Source: Bradyrhizobium sp. ISRA430 (GTDB lineage Bacteria; Pseudomonadota; Alphaproteobacteria; Rhizobiales; Xanthobacteraceae). Taken from it: 64,000 nt of DNA. Below the pieces are notes generated by a model. It made no database searches. It was not told where the DNA came from and saw only the letters and a program-made list of their open reading frames with translations. The position numbers and the translations under genes were made by a program. Shown piece by piece: positions 46,760 to 56,481 of this stretch (positions within the stretch are counted from its first letter, which is position 1; every line of letters begins with the position of its first letter). The DNA lies in NCBI RefSeq assembly GCF_029909975.1, contig NZ_CP094516.1, positions 5,270,001 through 5,334,000 on the forward strand. The letters are read 5' to 3'.

Positions 46760-47887
46760 ATGGCGAGCTCCAATTTGTTCGATTCCCAAACTATTCTCGA
46801 TGGCATCCGCCGCTGGGTGGAGATCGAGACGCCGACGGACACGCCTGAACAGGTCAACAAGCTGGCGTCCCTGGTTGCGGATCACTATCGCGACCTGCCG
46901 GCAACTATCGAACGCGTTGCCGGCGTCGATGGCTGCGGCGATCACCTCATCGTCCGTTCGGCGTGGGGCCAGGATCAGCCGGGCATCCTGGTGCTCAGTC
47001 ATCTCGATACTGTCCATCCCATGGGATTCATCGAGCGACTGCCCTTCAAAGTGGAGGGCGACAGCGCGTTCGGTCCCGGCATCTACGACATGAAGGGCGG
47101 CGCCTACATCGCCCACCACGCCTTTCGCGTGCTGTGCGCCACGGCGGATCGCTCGCCGCTCGGCATCACCCACATGTTCACCTCCGACGAGGAGATCGGC
47201 AGCCCCACCTCGCGCGCGTTGATCGAGCAGGAAGGGCGCAAGGCCAAATACGTGCTGGTGACGGAGCCCGCGCGCGACGGCGGCAAGATCGTCACCGGGC
47301 GCAAGGGCGTCGGGCGGTTCGAGGTCTTCATCAAGGGCGTGCCCGCGCATGCCGGCACGCGGCCCGAAGACGGGCGCAGCGCGATCCGCGAGCTCGCCAA
47401 TGTCATTCAGGTGCTGGAGGGAATGAACGACCTGAAGCGCGGCGTCACCGTCAATGTCGGCGTGGTGCGCGGCGGCACGCGTCCCAACGTGACGCCGGAA
47501 GAGGCCTATGCCGAAGTCGATCTACGTGTCCCCAGCTTCACCGATGCAGAAGAATTCGTCGGCAGGATCCTCGGGCTGAAATCCAAGACTGACGGCGTCA
47601 CCCTCAAAGTCACGGGCGAGCTCAACCGTCCGCCGTATGAGAAGAACAATTCGGGTGCCTCGCTGTTCGAGCATGCGAAGACGCTGGCTGCCGAGCTCGG
47701 CTTCGACCTGATCGACGTTCATACCGGCGGCGGCTCGGACGGCAATTTCACCGCCGCGCATACCGGCACGCTCGACGGACTCGGCGTCGACGGCAAGGGC
47801 GCGCACACCCATTTTGAGCAGCTCTACGTCTCCTCGCTCGAACCGCGCGCGCGGCTGCTCCATCGCCTCTATCAGACGCTGCGATGA
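46760..47887 (+). CDS. M20 family metallopeptidase (CPG2/ArgE-like)
   Basis: A 375-residue zinc exopeptidase. The metal site shows His81-x-Asp83 in VLSHLDTVHPMG, Asp110 in YDMKGG, Glu144-Glu145 in TSDEEIGS, and a late His in THFEQLYVSS. A dimerisation insert covers about 175-290 (VPAHAGTRPEDGRSAIREL). It resembles glutamate carboxypeptidase-type M20 enzymes. The ATG at 46760 is preferred; 46730 is the alternative. It overlaps trmB by four bases. In many Rhizobiales metK is found between the XRE gene and trmB; here this peptidase occupies the place. Confidence 0.9.
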   Translation: MASSNLFDSQTILDGIRRWVEIETPTDTPEQVNKLASLVADHYRDLPATIERVAGVDGCGDHLIVRSAWGQDQPGILVLSHLDTVHPMGFIERLPFKVEGDSAFGPGIYDMKGGAYIAHHAFRVLCATADRSPLGITHMFTSDEEIGSPTSRALIEQEGRKAKYVLVTEPARDGGKIVTGRKGVGRFEVFIKGVPAHAGTRPEDGRSAIRELANVIQVLEGMNDLKRGVTVNVGVVRGGTRPNVTPEEAYAEVDLRVPSFTDAEEFVGRILGLKSKTDGVTLKVTGELNRPPYEKNNSGASLFEHAKTLAAELGFDLIDVHTGGGSDGNFTAAHTGTLDGLGVDGKGAHTHFEQLYVSSLEPRARLLHRLYQTLR

Positions 47888-48597
47888 TCGACGACAAGCC
47901 GCATCCGCGCCGCACCGATGACAGCGAGCGCGCATTCTTCGGACGCCGCAAGGGTCACAAGCTGAGGCAGCACCAGGCCGACCTCGTCGACAATTTGCTG
48001 CCGCATCTGGCGCTCGACATCGCGCACGAGGCGCCAGCGGATGTCCGCGAGATCTTCGATCCGGCCGCGAGCGACCTCAGGCTCGAGATCGGCTTTGGCG
48101 GCGGCGAACATCTTGCGGCCGAGGCGCAGAACTTTCCCACGACCGGCTTCATCGGCTGCGAGCCCTATGTCAACGGCATGGCCAAGATCCTCGCGCAGAT
48201 CGAGGTCGGCAACATCGGCAATATCCGCCTGTTCGCAGGCGACGCCGCCGAGCTGCTCGCCTGGCTGCCGCAAGCATCGCTGTCGCGGATCGACCTGATC
48301 CATCCCGACCCGTGGCCGAAGCGACGGCACTGGAAGCGGCGCTTCGTCCAGGACAAGACCATCACGGCGATGGCGCGCGTGCTGAAGACGGGCGGCGAAT
48401 TCCGTTTCGTCTGCGACATCGACGATTACTGCGCCTGGACGCTGTCGCATCTCGCACGTTCGCCGGATTTCCTCTGGCTTGCGGAGCGCGCCGATGATTT
48501 CCGCCTGCCCTGGGCCGGCTACACCATGACGCGCTACGGCAGGAAAGCCGCACGCGAGGGACGCAAGGCGGCGTATCTGCGGTTTCGCAGAGTGTAG
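47884..48597 (+). CDS. trmB: tRNA (guanine-N7-)-methyltransferase
   Basis: Methylates G46 of tRNA using SAM. The 237-residue product has the SAM motif LRLEIGFGGGEHLAAEA near 60 and the TrmB signature DLIHPDPWPKRRHWKRRF near 138-155. It begins with an ATGA overlap with the M20 peptidase gene, and ends 11 bases from the convergent DUF2336 gene with no visible terminator between. Confidence 0.95.
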   Translation: MIDDKPHPRRTDDSERAFFGRRKGHKLRQHQADLVDNLLPHLALDIAHEAPADVREIFDPAASDLRLEIGFGGGEHLAAEAQNFPTTGFIGCEPYVNGMAKILAQIEVGNIGNIRLFAGDAAELLAWLPQASLSRIDLIHPDPWPKRRHWKRRFVQDKTITAMARVLKTGGEFRFVCDIDDYCAWTLSHLARSPDFLWLAERADDFRLPWAGYTMTRYGRKAAREGRKAAYLRFRRV

Positions 48598-48608
48598 TCG
48601 CGACGATC

Positions 48609-49691
48609 TCAGATCGTCTGCCGGTTGCGCCAGAACGTCACGACGCGCTCGGCGGTCGTGGGCATCAGGCGCGTGAAGTTGGTGCGGGCGGCTTCGATGT
48701 CGGCATCGGCCGGCGTCCGGTGCGGACCGTACCACAGCAGGATCAGCGCGCGCACCGTCGGCCAACCGAGATTCAAGACACGGCCGAGGATCAGGATCGG
48801 ATCATAACGATCGCCTGCGATCAGGCGATCGAGGTTCGCGAGCCTGACGCCGGACATCGCGGAGAGCGCGGCGATCGACTCCTCGTATTTGTGCGCCTTG
48901 GCGAAGCCGAGCAGCGCGCTCTCGCCGAGATGACCCTCGCGATGGAGGGCGAGCACGGTGCGCTGCGCGTCCGAGAAATCGCGCCGCGGTCCGGGCGGCC
49001 GCGCGGCTTCCTCGATCGCCGCCATCGCGCGCTTGATCTCGACCTGGCGAACCGGATTGACCACGCTGGACAGGCGGCGGCGAATGACGTCGAGCGTGCC
49101 GTCGAGCAGCTCCTTCAGATGATCGCCCGAGAGATCCTCGCGCTGACCGAGCTTGAGCGTCAGGACGCCATCCTGCGAGGCGCGCTTGATCAGCTCGGAG
49201 TAGCCGCCTGGCGAGAACACCGCACCGGCATTGCCGGCGGCGCGACGTATTACGTCGCGATCGCCGCGCTCGACCAGAACGTCGGTGACGTCAGCCGACA
49301 ATGTCGGCCGCTCCGTCATCGCCAGCAGATGGCCCTGCCCTTTCAGCCGTGCGATCTCGATCAGCGCGGCTTCGTCGAGCACGGGCGAGCGGCGCAGCAC
49401 CGGGCCAGCCACCATGATCTCGTTCTCGCGGGCGAGCTGCCTCACCAGAAGGCGCGGCGCGTTGTTCAGGCGCGAGAAACGCTCGGCGAGATCGACGCGC
49501 GAGGCCAGCTCGGCATGCGGGACGAGGTCGATCAGGAGATCGTCGAACAGCGCAACGAGGTCGGGACGGAGCCTTGCGGAATCCCGAAGGAACAGCTCGG
49601 CGATGGCGCGCGCCACCTCGCCGCGACGCTTCGGATCGCCGCGTCTGACGATATCGTCCAGTCCGGGAATGAGCGACGTGGCAACGGTCAT
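48609..49691 (-). CDS. DUF2336 domain protein
   Basis: A 360-residue, helical, soluble protein of the alphaproteobacterial DUF2336 family, whose function is unknown. Repeated alpha-helical pairs run through it (LDDIVRRGDPKRRGEVARAIAELFLRDSARLRPDLVALFDDLL and AELASRVDLAERFSRLNNAPRLLVRQLARENEIMVAGPVLRRSPVLDEAALIEIA), giving a HEAT-like look. The start at 49691 (MTVATSL) is preferred over 49748. It is convergent with trmB and divergent from the rimP operon. Confidence 0.85.
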   Translation of the reverse strand: MTVATSLIPGLDDIVRRGDPKRRGEVARAIAELFLRDSARLRPDLVALFDDLLIDLVPHAELASRVDLAERFSRLNNAPRLLVRQLARENEIMVAGPVLRRSPVLDEAALIEIARLKGQGHLLAMTERPTLSADVTDVLVERGDRDVIRRAAGNAGAVFSPGGYSELIKRASQDGVLTLKLGQREDLSGDHLKELLDGTLDVIRRRLSSVVNPVRQVEIKRAMAAIEEAARPPGPRRDFSDAQRTVLALHREGHLGESALLGFAKAHKYEESIAALSAMSGVRLANLDRLIAGDRYDPILILGRVLNLGWPTVRALILLWYGPHRTPADADIEAARTNFTRLMPTTAERVVTFWRNRQTI

Positions 49692-49842
49692 GAAACGCAA
49701 CTCGAATCGGGCACGCCGCGGGTGCGCCCTTGGCTCAAGCCGCCCCACAATCGGGAAATCTAGGCTCCCTAGATGAACGAAGCGTTGCTTGAACGGGCAG
49801 GCAAATCGGCCGCAAAAAGCCCCTCGCCGGCTGCGATGGGCC

Positions 49843-49871
49843 TTGTCCGGGAGGGTGGAAAGCGCTATATC
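49843..49871 (+). promoter_or_regulatory. Candidate promoter of the rimP-nusA-infB operon
   Basis: TTGTCC (49843-49848) and TATATC (49866-49871) with a 17-base spacer. Transcription would start near 49878, giving a leader of about 185 bases. The gap of 372 bases between the divergent genes contains no metY tRNA, which precedes rimP in E. coli. Confidence 0.55.
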
Positions 49872-49908
49872 AGCGCCAACTTAATCTTCTCATACGATCC
49901 GCGTAATG

Positions 49909-49942
49909 AGGGTGGGCCCGAAAGGACCCGCTCTTTTTTATT
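49909..49942 (+). promoter_or_regulatory. Leader hairpin with T-run (possible attenuator) before rimP
   Basis: GAGGGTGGGCCC (49909-49920), GAAA-like loop, GGACCCGCTC (49924-49933), then TTTTTT to about 49939. Pairing is imperfect (one C-A mismatch and small bulges), but the layout is that of an intrinsic terminator inside the leader. Confidence 0.55.
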
Positions 49943-50063
49943 ACCTGAACGCGGCTTGGCGGGAGGAGTGCGGCCCGACGGCTTGTTGGGGCCGAAGGAA
50001 GTCCGAACCAGCCTCTGAAGCGTTATAACCAAGCCTTAACCATCGAGCGCCTTGACCCTGAAT

Positions 50064-50819
50064 ATGACCGAACCGAACCTTGGTTCCACGGATGCCGAAT
50101 TGCTGGCTGAGCCGCGGCTAGTGGTCGAGCCGGGCGTGGCGGCACGGGTGTCGGCGATCGCCAGCCCGGTGCTCGAGGGCATGGGCTACCGTTTGGTGCG
50201 GATCCGCATTTCCGGCGAAGCCGGCTGCACCCTGCAGATCATGGCCGAGCGCCCCGACGGCTCGATGCAGCTTGAAGATTGCGAGGCAATCTCGCGGGCG
50301 CTGTCGCCCGTGCTCGACGTCGCCGACCCCATCGACCGCGCCTACCGGCTGGAAATCTCCTCGCCCGGAATCGACCGGCCGCTGGTGCGGCGCTCGGATT
50401 TCGAGCGATATGCGGGGCATCTCGTCAAGATCGAGATGGCGGTCGCCCACGAGGGACGGAAGCGGTTCCGCGGCATGCTCGCCGGGGTCGAAGGCGACCG
50501 GGTGCGGGTGAAGCGCGACGACGTGAAGGCCGGCGACGAGGCCGAGGTTCTCCTGGTGATGGAGGATATCGGCGATGCACGGCTGGTGCTGACCGATGAA
50601 CTGATCGCCGAATCGATGCGCCGCGGCAAGGCCGAGGCACGCGAGATGCGGCGCAATCTCGGGTTGGAGCCGCCGCAGGCCCCGCACGCGAAGATCAGCG
50701 AGAAGACGACGAAGAACACCAAGCCGAAGAAAAAGCCGGCCCCGAAGAACACCAAGCAACATCGCCTTGCCGCCGAACGCGCGCGGCGCGGCGAAATCGA
50801 GCCTGACGAAGGAGACTAG
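50064..50819 (+). CDS. rimP: Ribosome maturation factor RimP
   Basis: Assists 30S subunit assembly. The 251-residue product is longer than the roughly 150-residue E. coli form. The conserved core (about 25-180) has [29 protein letters not shown] and [15 protein letters not shown] Lys/Pro-rich C-terminal tail (about 205-251, with [17 protein letters not shown]) is typical of alphaproteobacteria. The ATG at 50064 is preferred to the TTG at 50052. nusA follows by two bases. Confidence 0.95.
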   Translation: MTEPNLGSTDAELLAEPRLVVEPGVAARVSAIASPVLEGMGYRLVRIRISGEAGCTLQIMAERPDGSMQLEDCEAISRALSPVLDVADPIDRAYRLEISSPGIDRPLVRRSDFERYAGHLVKIEMAVAHEGRKRFRGMLAGVEGDRVRVKRDDVKAGDEAEVLLVMEDIGDARLVLTDELIAESMRRGKAEAREMRRNLGLEPPQAPHAKISEKTTKNTKPKKKPAPKNTKQHRLAAERARRGEIEPDEGD

Positions 50820-50821
50820 CC

Positions 50822-52432
50822 ATGGCAGTCAGTGCCAATCGTTTAGAACTGCTCCAGATCGCAGACGCCGTTGCGCGCGAAAAATCGATCGACCGCAGCA
50901 TCGTCATCGCCGCGATGGAGGACGCCATCGCCAAGGCGGCGCGCGCCCGTTACGGCAGCGAAACTGACGTTCACGCCGAGATCGACCCGAAGAAGGGCGA
51001 GCTCCGTCTGTCGCGCCACATGCTAGTGGTCGACAAGGTCGAAAATCATTCCAACCAGATTTCGCTGACCGACGCGCAGCGCGCCAATCCCGGCGCCCAG
51101 GTCGGCGACACCATCGCCGACACCCTGCCGCCGCTCGAATACGGCCGTATCGCCGCGCAGTCGGCAAAGCAGGTGATCGTGCAGAAGGTGCGCGAGGCCG
51201 AGCGCGACCGGCAGTACCAGGAGTTCAAGGACCGCATCGGCGACATCGTCAACGGCGTCGTCAAGCGCGTCGAATACGGCAGCGTGATCGTCGATCTCGG
51301 CCGTGGCGAAGCCATCATCCGCCGCGACGAGATGCTGCCGCGCGAAGTATTCCGCAACGGCGACCGCGTCCGCGCCTATATTTTCGACGTGCGTCGCGAG
51401 ACCCGCGGCCCGCAGATCTTCCTGTCCCGCACCCATCCGCAGTTCATGGCCAAGCTGTTCGCGCAGGAAGTGCCGGAAATCTATGACGGCATCGTCGAGA
51501 TCAAGGCGGTTGCCCGCGACCCCGGCTCGCGCGCAAAAATCGGCGTGATTTCCCGCGATTCCTCGGTCGATCCGGTCGGCGCCTGCGTCGGCATGCGCGG
51601 CTCGCGCGTGCAGGCGGTGGTGAACGAGCTGCAGGGCGAGAAGATCGACATCATCCCCTGGTCGCCTGATATTGCGACCTTCGTGGTCAACGCGCTGGCG
51701 CCGGCCGAAGTGTCCAAGGTTGTCATCGACGAGGACCGCGAGCGCATCGAGGTCGTGGTTCCCGACACCAACAACCAGCTTTCGCTGGCGATCGGCCGCC
51801 GCGGACAGAACGTCCGTCTCGCCTCCCAACTCACCGGCTGGGACATCGATATTCTCACCGAGCAGGAGGAATCGGAGCGTCGCCAAGCCGATTTCGAGAA
51901 CTCCACCCGCGTCTTCATGGAATCGCTCAATGTCGACGAGGTGGTCGGCCAATTGCTGGCGTCTGAAGGCTTCACCTCGGTCGAGGAACTCGCCATGGTG
52001 GATGTCAAGGAACTCGCCGGCATCGAAGGTTTCGACGACGAGACCGCGCAGGAGCTCCAGAACCGCGCCCGCGAATATCTGGAGCAGCAGGAGGCCGAGC
52101 TCGAGGCCCGGCGCAAGGAACTCGGCGTCGAGGACGCGCTCAAGGACGTGCCGGGCGTGACCTCGAAGATGCTGGTGAAGTTTGGTGAGAACGACATCAA
52201 GACGGTCGAGGATCTGGCCGGCTGCGCCACCGACGACCTGGCCGGCTGGACCGAGCGCAAGGAAGGCAGCGAGCCGACCAAGCACGCCGGTGCACTCGAT
52301 GGCATCGACATCTCCCGCGACGACGCGGAAGCCATGATCATGCAGGCGCGCGTCAAGGCCGGCTGGATCACCGAGGCCGATCTCGCCAAGCCCAGCGAGG
52401 AGGCCGAGGCGACCGAAGACCAGCCGGCTTAA
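50822..52432 (+). CDS. nusA: Transcription termination/antitermination protein NusA
   Basis: Binds RNA polymerase and modulates pausing, termination and rRNA antitermination. The 536-residue product has the NTD (1-130), an S1 domain (about 137-200, GDIVNGVVKRVEYGSVIVDLG), two KH domains (about 230-345, VGACVGMRGSRVQAVVNELQGEKIDII and IGRRGQNVRLASQLTGWDIDI), and C-terminal acidic helix-hairpin-helix repeats (about 365-520). GAAGGAG precedes the ATG. It is coupled with rimP. Confidence 0.97.
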   Translation: MAVSANRLELLQIADAVAREKSIDRSIVIAAMEDAIAKAARARYGSETDVHAEIDPKKGELRLSRHMLVVDKVENHSNQISLTDAQRANPGAQVGDTIADTLPPLEYGRIAAQSAKQVIVQKVREAERDRQYQEFKDRIGDIVNGVVKRVEYGSVIVDLGRGEAIIRRDEMLPREVFRNGDRVRAYIFDVRRETRGPQIFLSRTHPQFMAKLFAQEVPEIYDGIVEIKAVARDPGSRAKIGVISRDSSVDPVGACVGMRGSRVQAVVNELQGEKIDIIPWSPDIATFVVNALAPAEVSKVVIDEDRERIEVVVPDTNNQLSLAIGRRGQNVRLASQLTGWDIDILTEQEESERRQADFENSTRVFMESLNVDEVVGQLLASEGFTSVEELAMVDVKELAGIEGFDDETAQELQNRAREYLEQQEAELEARRKELGVEDALKDVPGVTSKMLVKFGENDIKTVEDLAGCATDDLAGWTERKEGSEPTKHAGALDGIDISRDDAEAMIMQARVKAGWITEADLAKPSEEAEATEDQPA

Positions 52433-52455
52433 GGGCAACAGGAGATGTCGCCCGG

Positions 52456-53139
52456 ATGCTCGCTCACACTGACCCCGAACTCGACCATGGACCGCGGACC
52501 GAAAGGTCCGCGACCATGCGGATGTGCGCGGTCAGCCGCGAGGTCCGGCCGATCGACGAGCTGATCCGCTTCGTCGTATCGCCCCAGGGCGAGGTGGTTC
52601 CCGATCTCAAGCGCAAGCTGCCCGGACGGGGCATGTGGATCACCGCATCGCGCAAGGCGGTTGCGGAAGCCGTCCGCCGTAACCAATTTAGCAAAGCCTT
52701 CAAGCGCGACCTGCGCATTCCTCCGACGCTCCCGTCAGATACGGAGACGCTCCTGGTTCGGAGCGTGGCCGAGGCACTTGCGATTGCGGCCAAGGCGGGC
52801 GGGGTCGTGGCCGGTTTTGGCAAGGTCGAAAGTGCCTTGCGGGAAGGCACGGTCGAGGTCCTGATCCATGCCAGCGACGGGGCCGCGGACGGAATCCGCA
52901 AATTGGACACGCTGGCGCGGCAAAATGACGGGAATCGCGGTGCCCGGCCGCCGATTCCCATCGTTACTGCATTGAAATCGGCAGAATTGGATTTGGCACT
53001 GACCCGGTCAAATGTGATACATGCTGCGCTGCTCGCGGGCCCGGCGAGCAGGACATTCCTGTCACGTAGCCAGATGCTGGTCCGATACCGGCTGGCGGAC
53101 GATGACAAGACTGCCGAAAATCACGGCCAGGATTTCTGA
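52456..53139 (+). CDS. YlxR (DUF448) - L7Ae-like RNA-binding fusion protein
   Basis: A 227-residue protein fusing a DUF448/YlxR domain (residues about 20-95, RMCAVSREVRPIDELIRFVVSPQGEVVPDLKRKLPGRGMWI) to a ribosomal L7Ae/YlxQ-like domain (about 105-220). In Firmicutes these are separate genes in the nusA-infB operon; the fusion is normal in alphaproteobacteria. RNA binding is expected; the exact role is unclear. The ATG at 52456 has AGGAGA upstream. An internal ATG at 52516 lies right after a perfect hairpin. Confidence 0.92.
   Translation: MLAHTDPELDHGPRTERSATMRMCAVSREVRPIDELIRFVVSPQGEVVPDLKRKLPGRGMWITASRKAVAEAVRRNQFSKAFKRDLRIPPTLPSDTETLLVRSVAEALAIAAKAGGVVAGFGKVESALREGTVEVLIHASDGAADGIRKLDTLARQNDGNRGARPPIPIVTALKSAELDLALTRSNVIHAALLAGPASRTFLSRSQMLVRYRLADDDKTAENHGQDF
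52493..52512 (+). other. GNRA-tetraloop hairpin inside the ylxR start region
   Basis: CGCGGACC (52493-52500), GAAA loop, GGTCCGCG (52505-52512). Perfect 8-bp stem in codons 13-19, ending three bases before the internal ATG at 52516. Confidence 0.7.
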
Positions 53140-53208
53140 AGACAACGACAAACCGGATGACGGTGCGGCAACGCACAACGTTAACAAGATCAAGATTGGG
53201 ACTACTGA

Positions 53209-55893
53209 ATGGTTGATACCAAGACCCCTGGCGACAAGAAGCTGAGCGTTCCGAGCAAGACGCTATCGCTCAAGCCGCGCGTCGAAACGGGTACCGTGCG
53301 CCAGAGCTTCAGCCATGGCCGGAGCAAGCAGGTCGTGGTCGAGAAGCGCGGCAAGCGCCGCATCGGCGACGGCGGCCCCGAGCCGCAGGCCCCCGAGGTT
53401 GCGAAGCCGGCAGCGGCTGCGCCCGCTCCTTCGCGCCCGGCCCCGCCGCCCGCCCAGCCGCGCAATGCCGGTTCCGGTGTGGTGCTGCGTACGCTGACCG
53501 AGGACGAACGTTCCGCCCGCGCCAGCGCGCTGGCCGATGCCAAGCTGCGCGAGGTCGAGGAACGCCGCCAGGCCGAGGAAGAGGCCCAGCGCCGCGCCGT
53601 TCGCGAGGCTGCCGAACGCGCTGAGCGCGAAGCCGCCGAAGCCCGCCGCAAGGCCGAGGAAGAGCGCCATCGTCACGAGGACGAAGCCAAGCGCAAGGCC
53701 GAAACCGAGGCCAAGAAGCGTTTTGGCGAAGGTGAGCAGCCGCAATCGGCCGCGCGTACCGCGACGGCGGCACCGGCCACTCCTGCGCCGCGTCCCGGCG
53801 CAGCCACCGCGCGGCCGACGGCCTCTGCGGCCCGGCCCGCGACGACCGCACAGCGGCCGGCCGGCCCTGCGGGTCGCGCACCCGCGATCGCGGCCGGACC
53901 GGACGAGGACGAGGGTCCACGCCAGATCCGTCGCGGTCCCGGCGGCGCCGTGCGCCCTGCGGCAGCCCCCAAGACCACGCACAAACCAGGTCCGCAGAAG
54001 GAGCGCGGCCGCCTGACCGTCGTCACCGCGCTCAATGCCGACGACGTGCGCGAGCGTTCGATCGCCTCGTTCCGCCGCCGCACCCAGCGCCTCAAGGGCC
54101 ATGCCTCGAACGAGCCGAAGGAAAAGCTCATCCGCGAAGTGACGATTCCGGAAGCGATCACCATTCAGGAACTCGCCAACCGCATGTCCGAGCGCGCGGT
54201 CGACGTCATCCGCATGCTGATGAAGCAGGGCGCGATGCACAAGATCACCGACGTGATCGACGCCGACACCGCGCAGCTCATCGCCGAAGAGCTCGGCCAC
54301 ACCGTGAAGCGTGTTGCCGCCTCCGACGTTGAAGAAGGCCTGTTCGACGTCGTCGACGATTCCACCGATACCGAGCCGCGTTCGCCGGTCGTGACCGTGA
54401 TGGGTCACGTCGACCACGGCAAGACCTCGCTGCTCGACGCGCTCCGCCATGCCAATGTGGTCTCGGGCGAAGCCGGCGGTATCACCCAGCACATCGGCGC
54501 CTATCAGGTGTCTTCGCCTGAAACCGGCAAGAAGATCACCTTCATCGACACGCCCGGCCACGCCGCGTTCACCGCGATGCGCGCCCGCGGCGCCAAGGTG
54601 ACCGATATCGTCGTGCTGGTGGTCGCGGCCGATGACGGCGTGATGCCGCAGACGGTCGAAGCCATCAACCACGCCAAGGCGGCGAACGTGCCGATCATCG
54701 TCGCCATCAACAAGATCGACAAGCCCGACGCCAAGCCGGAGCGCGTGCGCACCGAGCTGCTCCAGCATGAAGTACAGGTCGAAACGTTCGGCGGCGAAGT
54801 CGTCGACGTCGAGGTCTCCGCCAAGAACAAGACCAATCTCGACAAGCTGCTCGAGATGATCGCGCTGCAGGCCGAAATCCTCGACCTGAAGACCAATTCG
54901 CATCGCCCGGCCGAAGGCACCGTGATCGAGGCCAAGCTCGACCGCGGCCGCGGCCCGGTCGCGACCGTGCTGGTTCAGCGCGGCACGCTTCGTGTCGGCG
55001 ACATCATCGTCGCCGGTGCCGAAATGGGCCGCGTCCGCGCGCTGATCTCCGATCAGGGCGAGACGGTGCAGGAAGCCGGCCCCTCGGTGCCGGTCGAAGT
55101 GCTCGGCTTCAACGGCCCGCCGGAGGCCGGCGATCGCCTCGCGGTGGTCGAGAACGAAGCCCGCGCCCGCCAGATCACCAGCTACCGTGCGCATCAGAAG
55201 CGCGAGAACGCGGCAGCCTCGATCTCCGGCATGCGCGGCTCGCTCGAGCAGATGATGTCGCAGTTGAAGACGGCGGGCCGCAAGGAATTCCCGCTGATCG
55301 TCAAGGCCGACGTGCAGGGCTCGCTGGAAGCGATCCTCGGCTCGCTGGAGAAGCTCGGCACCGACGAAGTCGCAGCCCGCATCCTGCATGCCGGCGTCGG
55401 CGGCATCTCGGAGTCCGACGTGACGCTCGCGGAGGGTTTCAACGCCGCGATCATCGGCTTCTCGGTTCGTGCCAACAAGGAGGCGGCCGCGGCCGCCAAG
55501 CGCAACGGCATCGAGATCCGCTACTACAACATCATCTACGACCTCGTGGACGACGTGAAGAAGGCGATGAGCGGCCTGCTCGCGCCGACCCTGCGCGAAA
55601 CCATGCTGGGCAATGCCGAGATCCTGGAGATCTTCAACATCTCCAAGGTCGGCAAGGTCGCCGGCTGCCGCGTCACCGACGGCACTGTGGAACGCGGCGC
55701 CAATGTGCGCCTGATCCGCGACAACGTCGTCGTGCACGAAGGCAAGCTGTCGACGCTGAAGCGCTTCAAGGATGAAGTGAAGGAAGTCCAGTCCGGCCAG
55801 GAATGCGGCATGGCCTTCGAGAACTATCACGACATGCGTGCCGGTGACGTGATCGAGTGTTATCGAGTGGAGACGATCCAGCGCTCCCTGTAA
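53209..55893 (+). CDS. infB: Translation initiation factor IF-2
   Basis: GTPase that brings initiator tRNA to the 30S subunit. The 894-residue product has a long N-terminal region: an IF2-associated segment (1-60), a charged Ala/Arg/Glu coiled coil (about 97-175), and a Pro/Ala-rich linker (180-265). The IF2_N domain follows (about 310-365). The G domain starts with GHVDHGKT at 399-406 and contains DTPGHAAF near 447 and NKID near 503. C-terminal domains complete it. The ATG at 53209 opens [14 protein letters not shown], the usual alphaproteobacterial start. Confidence 0.98.
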   Translation: MVDTKTPGDKKLSVPSKTLSLKPRVETGTVRQSFSHGRSKQVVVEKRGKRRIGDGGPEPQAPEVAKPAAAAPAPSRPAPPPAQPRNAGSGVVLRTLTEDERSARASALADAKLREVEERRQAEEEAQRRAVREAAERAEREAAEARRKAEEERHRHEDEAKRKAETEAKKRFGEGEQPQSAARTATAAPATPAPRPGAATARPTASAARPATTAQRPAGPAGRAPAIAAGPDEDEGPRQIRRGPGGAVRPAAAPKTTHKPGPQKERGRLTVVTALNADDVRERSIASFRRRTQRLKGHASNEPKEKLIREVTIPEAITIQELANRMSERAVDVIRMLMKQGAMHKITDVIDADTAQLIAEELGHTVKRVAASDVEEGLFDVVDDSTDTEPRSPVVTVMGHVDHGKTSLLDALRHANVVSGEAGGITQHIGAYQVSSPETGKKITFIDTPGHAAFTAMRARGAKVTDIVVLVVAADDGVMPQTVEAINHAKAANVPIIVAINKIDKPDAKPERVRTELLQHEVQVETFGGEVVDVEVSAKNKTNLDKLLEMIALQAEILDLKTNSHRPAEGTVIEAKLDRGRGPVATVLVQRGTLRVGDIIVAGAEMGRVRALISDQGETVQEAGPSVPVEVLGFNGPPEAGDRLAVVENEARARQITSYRAHQKRENAAASISGMRGSLEQMMSQLKTAGRKEFPLIVKADVQGSLEAILGSLEKLGTDEVAARILHAGVGGISESDVTLAEGFNAAIIGFSVRANKEAAAAAKRNGIEIRYYNIIYDLVDDVKKAMSGLLAPTLRETMLGNAEILEIFNISKVGKVAGCRVTDGTVERGANVRLIRDNVVVHEGKLSTLKRFKDEVKEVQSGQECGMAFENYHDMRAGDVIECYRVETIQRSL

Positions 55894-55948
55894 GTCCAAA
55901 TCTTACCGAAGCGCCCGGATCTTTTTTGAACTGAAATTGCGGGAGTGC

Positions 55949-55972
55949 GATGGCCGGATTTTTCCGGCCATC
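55949..55972. other. Perfect hairpin between infB and rbfA
   Basis: GATGGCCGGA (55949-55958), loop TTTT, TCCGGCCATC (55963-55972). Ten perfect pairs without a following T-run. Transcription probably continues into rbfA; it may mark an RNA processing or pausing site. Confidence 0.6.
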
Positions 55973-56049
55973 CGCCTCTCATTCGTTGCAACAGGACAAA
56001 TGGCAATGCTCGTGTCCAAACACGGGCATGCCGAGGTGATTTTCGAGAA

Positions 56050-56481
56050 ATGCCCCGCCACCATCAGAAAAAGAGCTCCACGCCCGGCGGCTCGCAGCGA
56101 CAGTTGCGCGTCGGCGAAGCGGTTCGCCATGCGATGGCCGATATTCTGGCGCAAGGCAGTGCGCATGATGCGGACCTCGAAGGCCACATCATCACCGTGC
56201 CGGAGGTACGGATGTCGCCTGACCTGAAGCTCGCGACAATCTACGTGATGCCGCTCGGTGGCCGCGACACCGCGGTCGTCATTGCTGCGCTCGAGCGCAA
56301 CAAGAAATTCCTGCGCGGCGAGGTCGCGCGGCGCGTTAACCTGAAATTTGCACCTGACATTCGCTTCCGCGTCGACGAGCGATTCGACGAAGCGGAACGG
56401 ATCGAGAAGCTTTTGCGAACGCCTGCGGTGCAAAGAGACCTGGAACAGGATCCGGATTCGGATCGGGAAGAAGAACAATGA
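56050..56481 (+). CDS. rbfA: Ribosome-binding factor A
   Basis: A 143-residue 30S maturation factor with a KH-like fold. [19 protein letters not shown] near 15-33 and [20 protein letters not shown] near 49-68 are the family signatures. The ATG at 56050 starts [10 protein letters not shown]; the upstream frame to 55945 would run through the hairpin and is rejected. Its end overlaps truB by four bases. Confidence 0.95.
   Translation: MPRHHQKKSSTPGGSQRQLRVGEAVRHAMADILAQGSAHDADLEGHIITVPEVRMSPDLKLATIYVMPLGGRDTAVVIAALERNKKFLRGEVARRVNLKFAPDIRFRVDERFDEAERIEKLLRTPAVQRDLEQDPDSDREEEQ

Noticed and set aside
49773..50018. Short plus-strand ORF (81 codons) in the rimP leader
   Set aside because: It runs through the candidate promoter, hairpin and T-run, has no ribosome site, and the product has no recognisable pattern.
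53263..55899. 878-codon minus-strand frame opposite infB
   Set aside because: Mirror of the GC-rich infB reading frame with no recognisable domain and a composition unlike a real protein.
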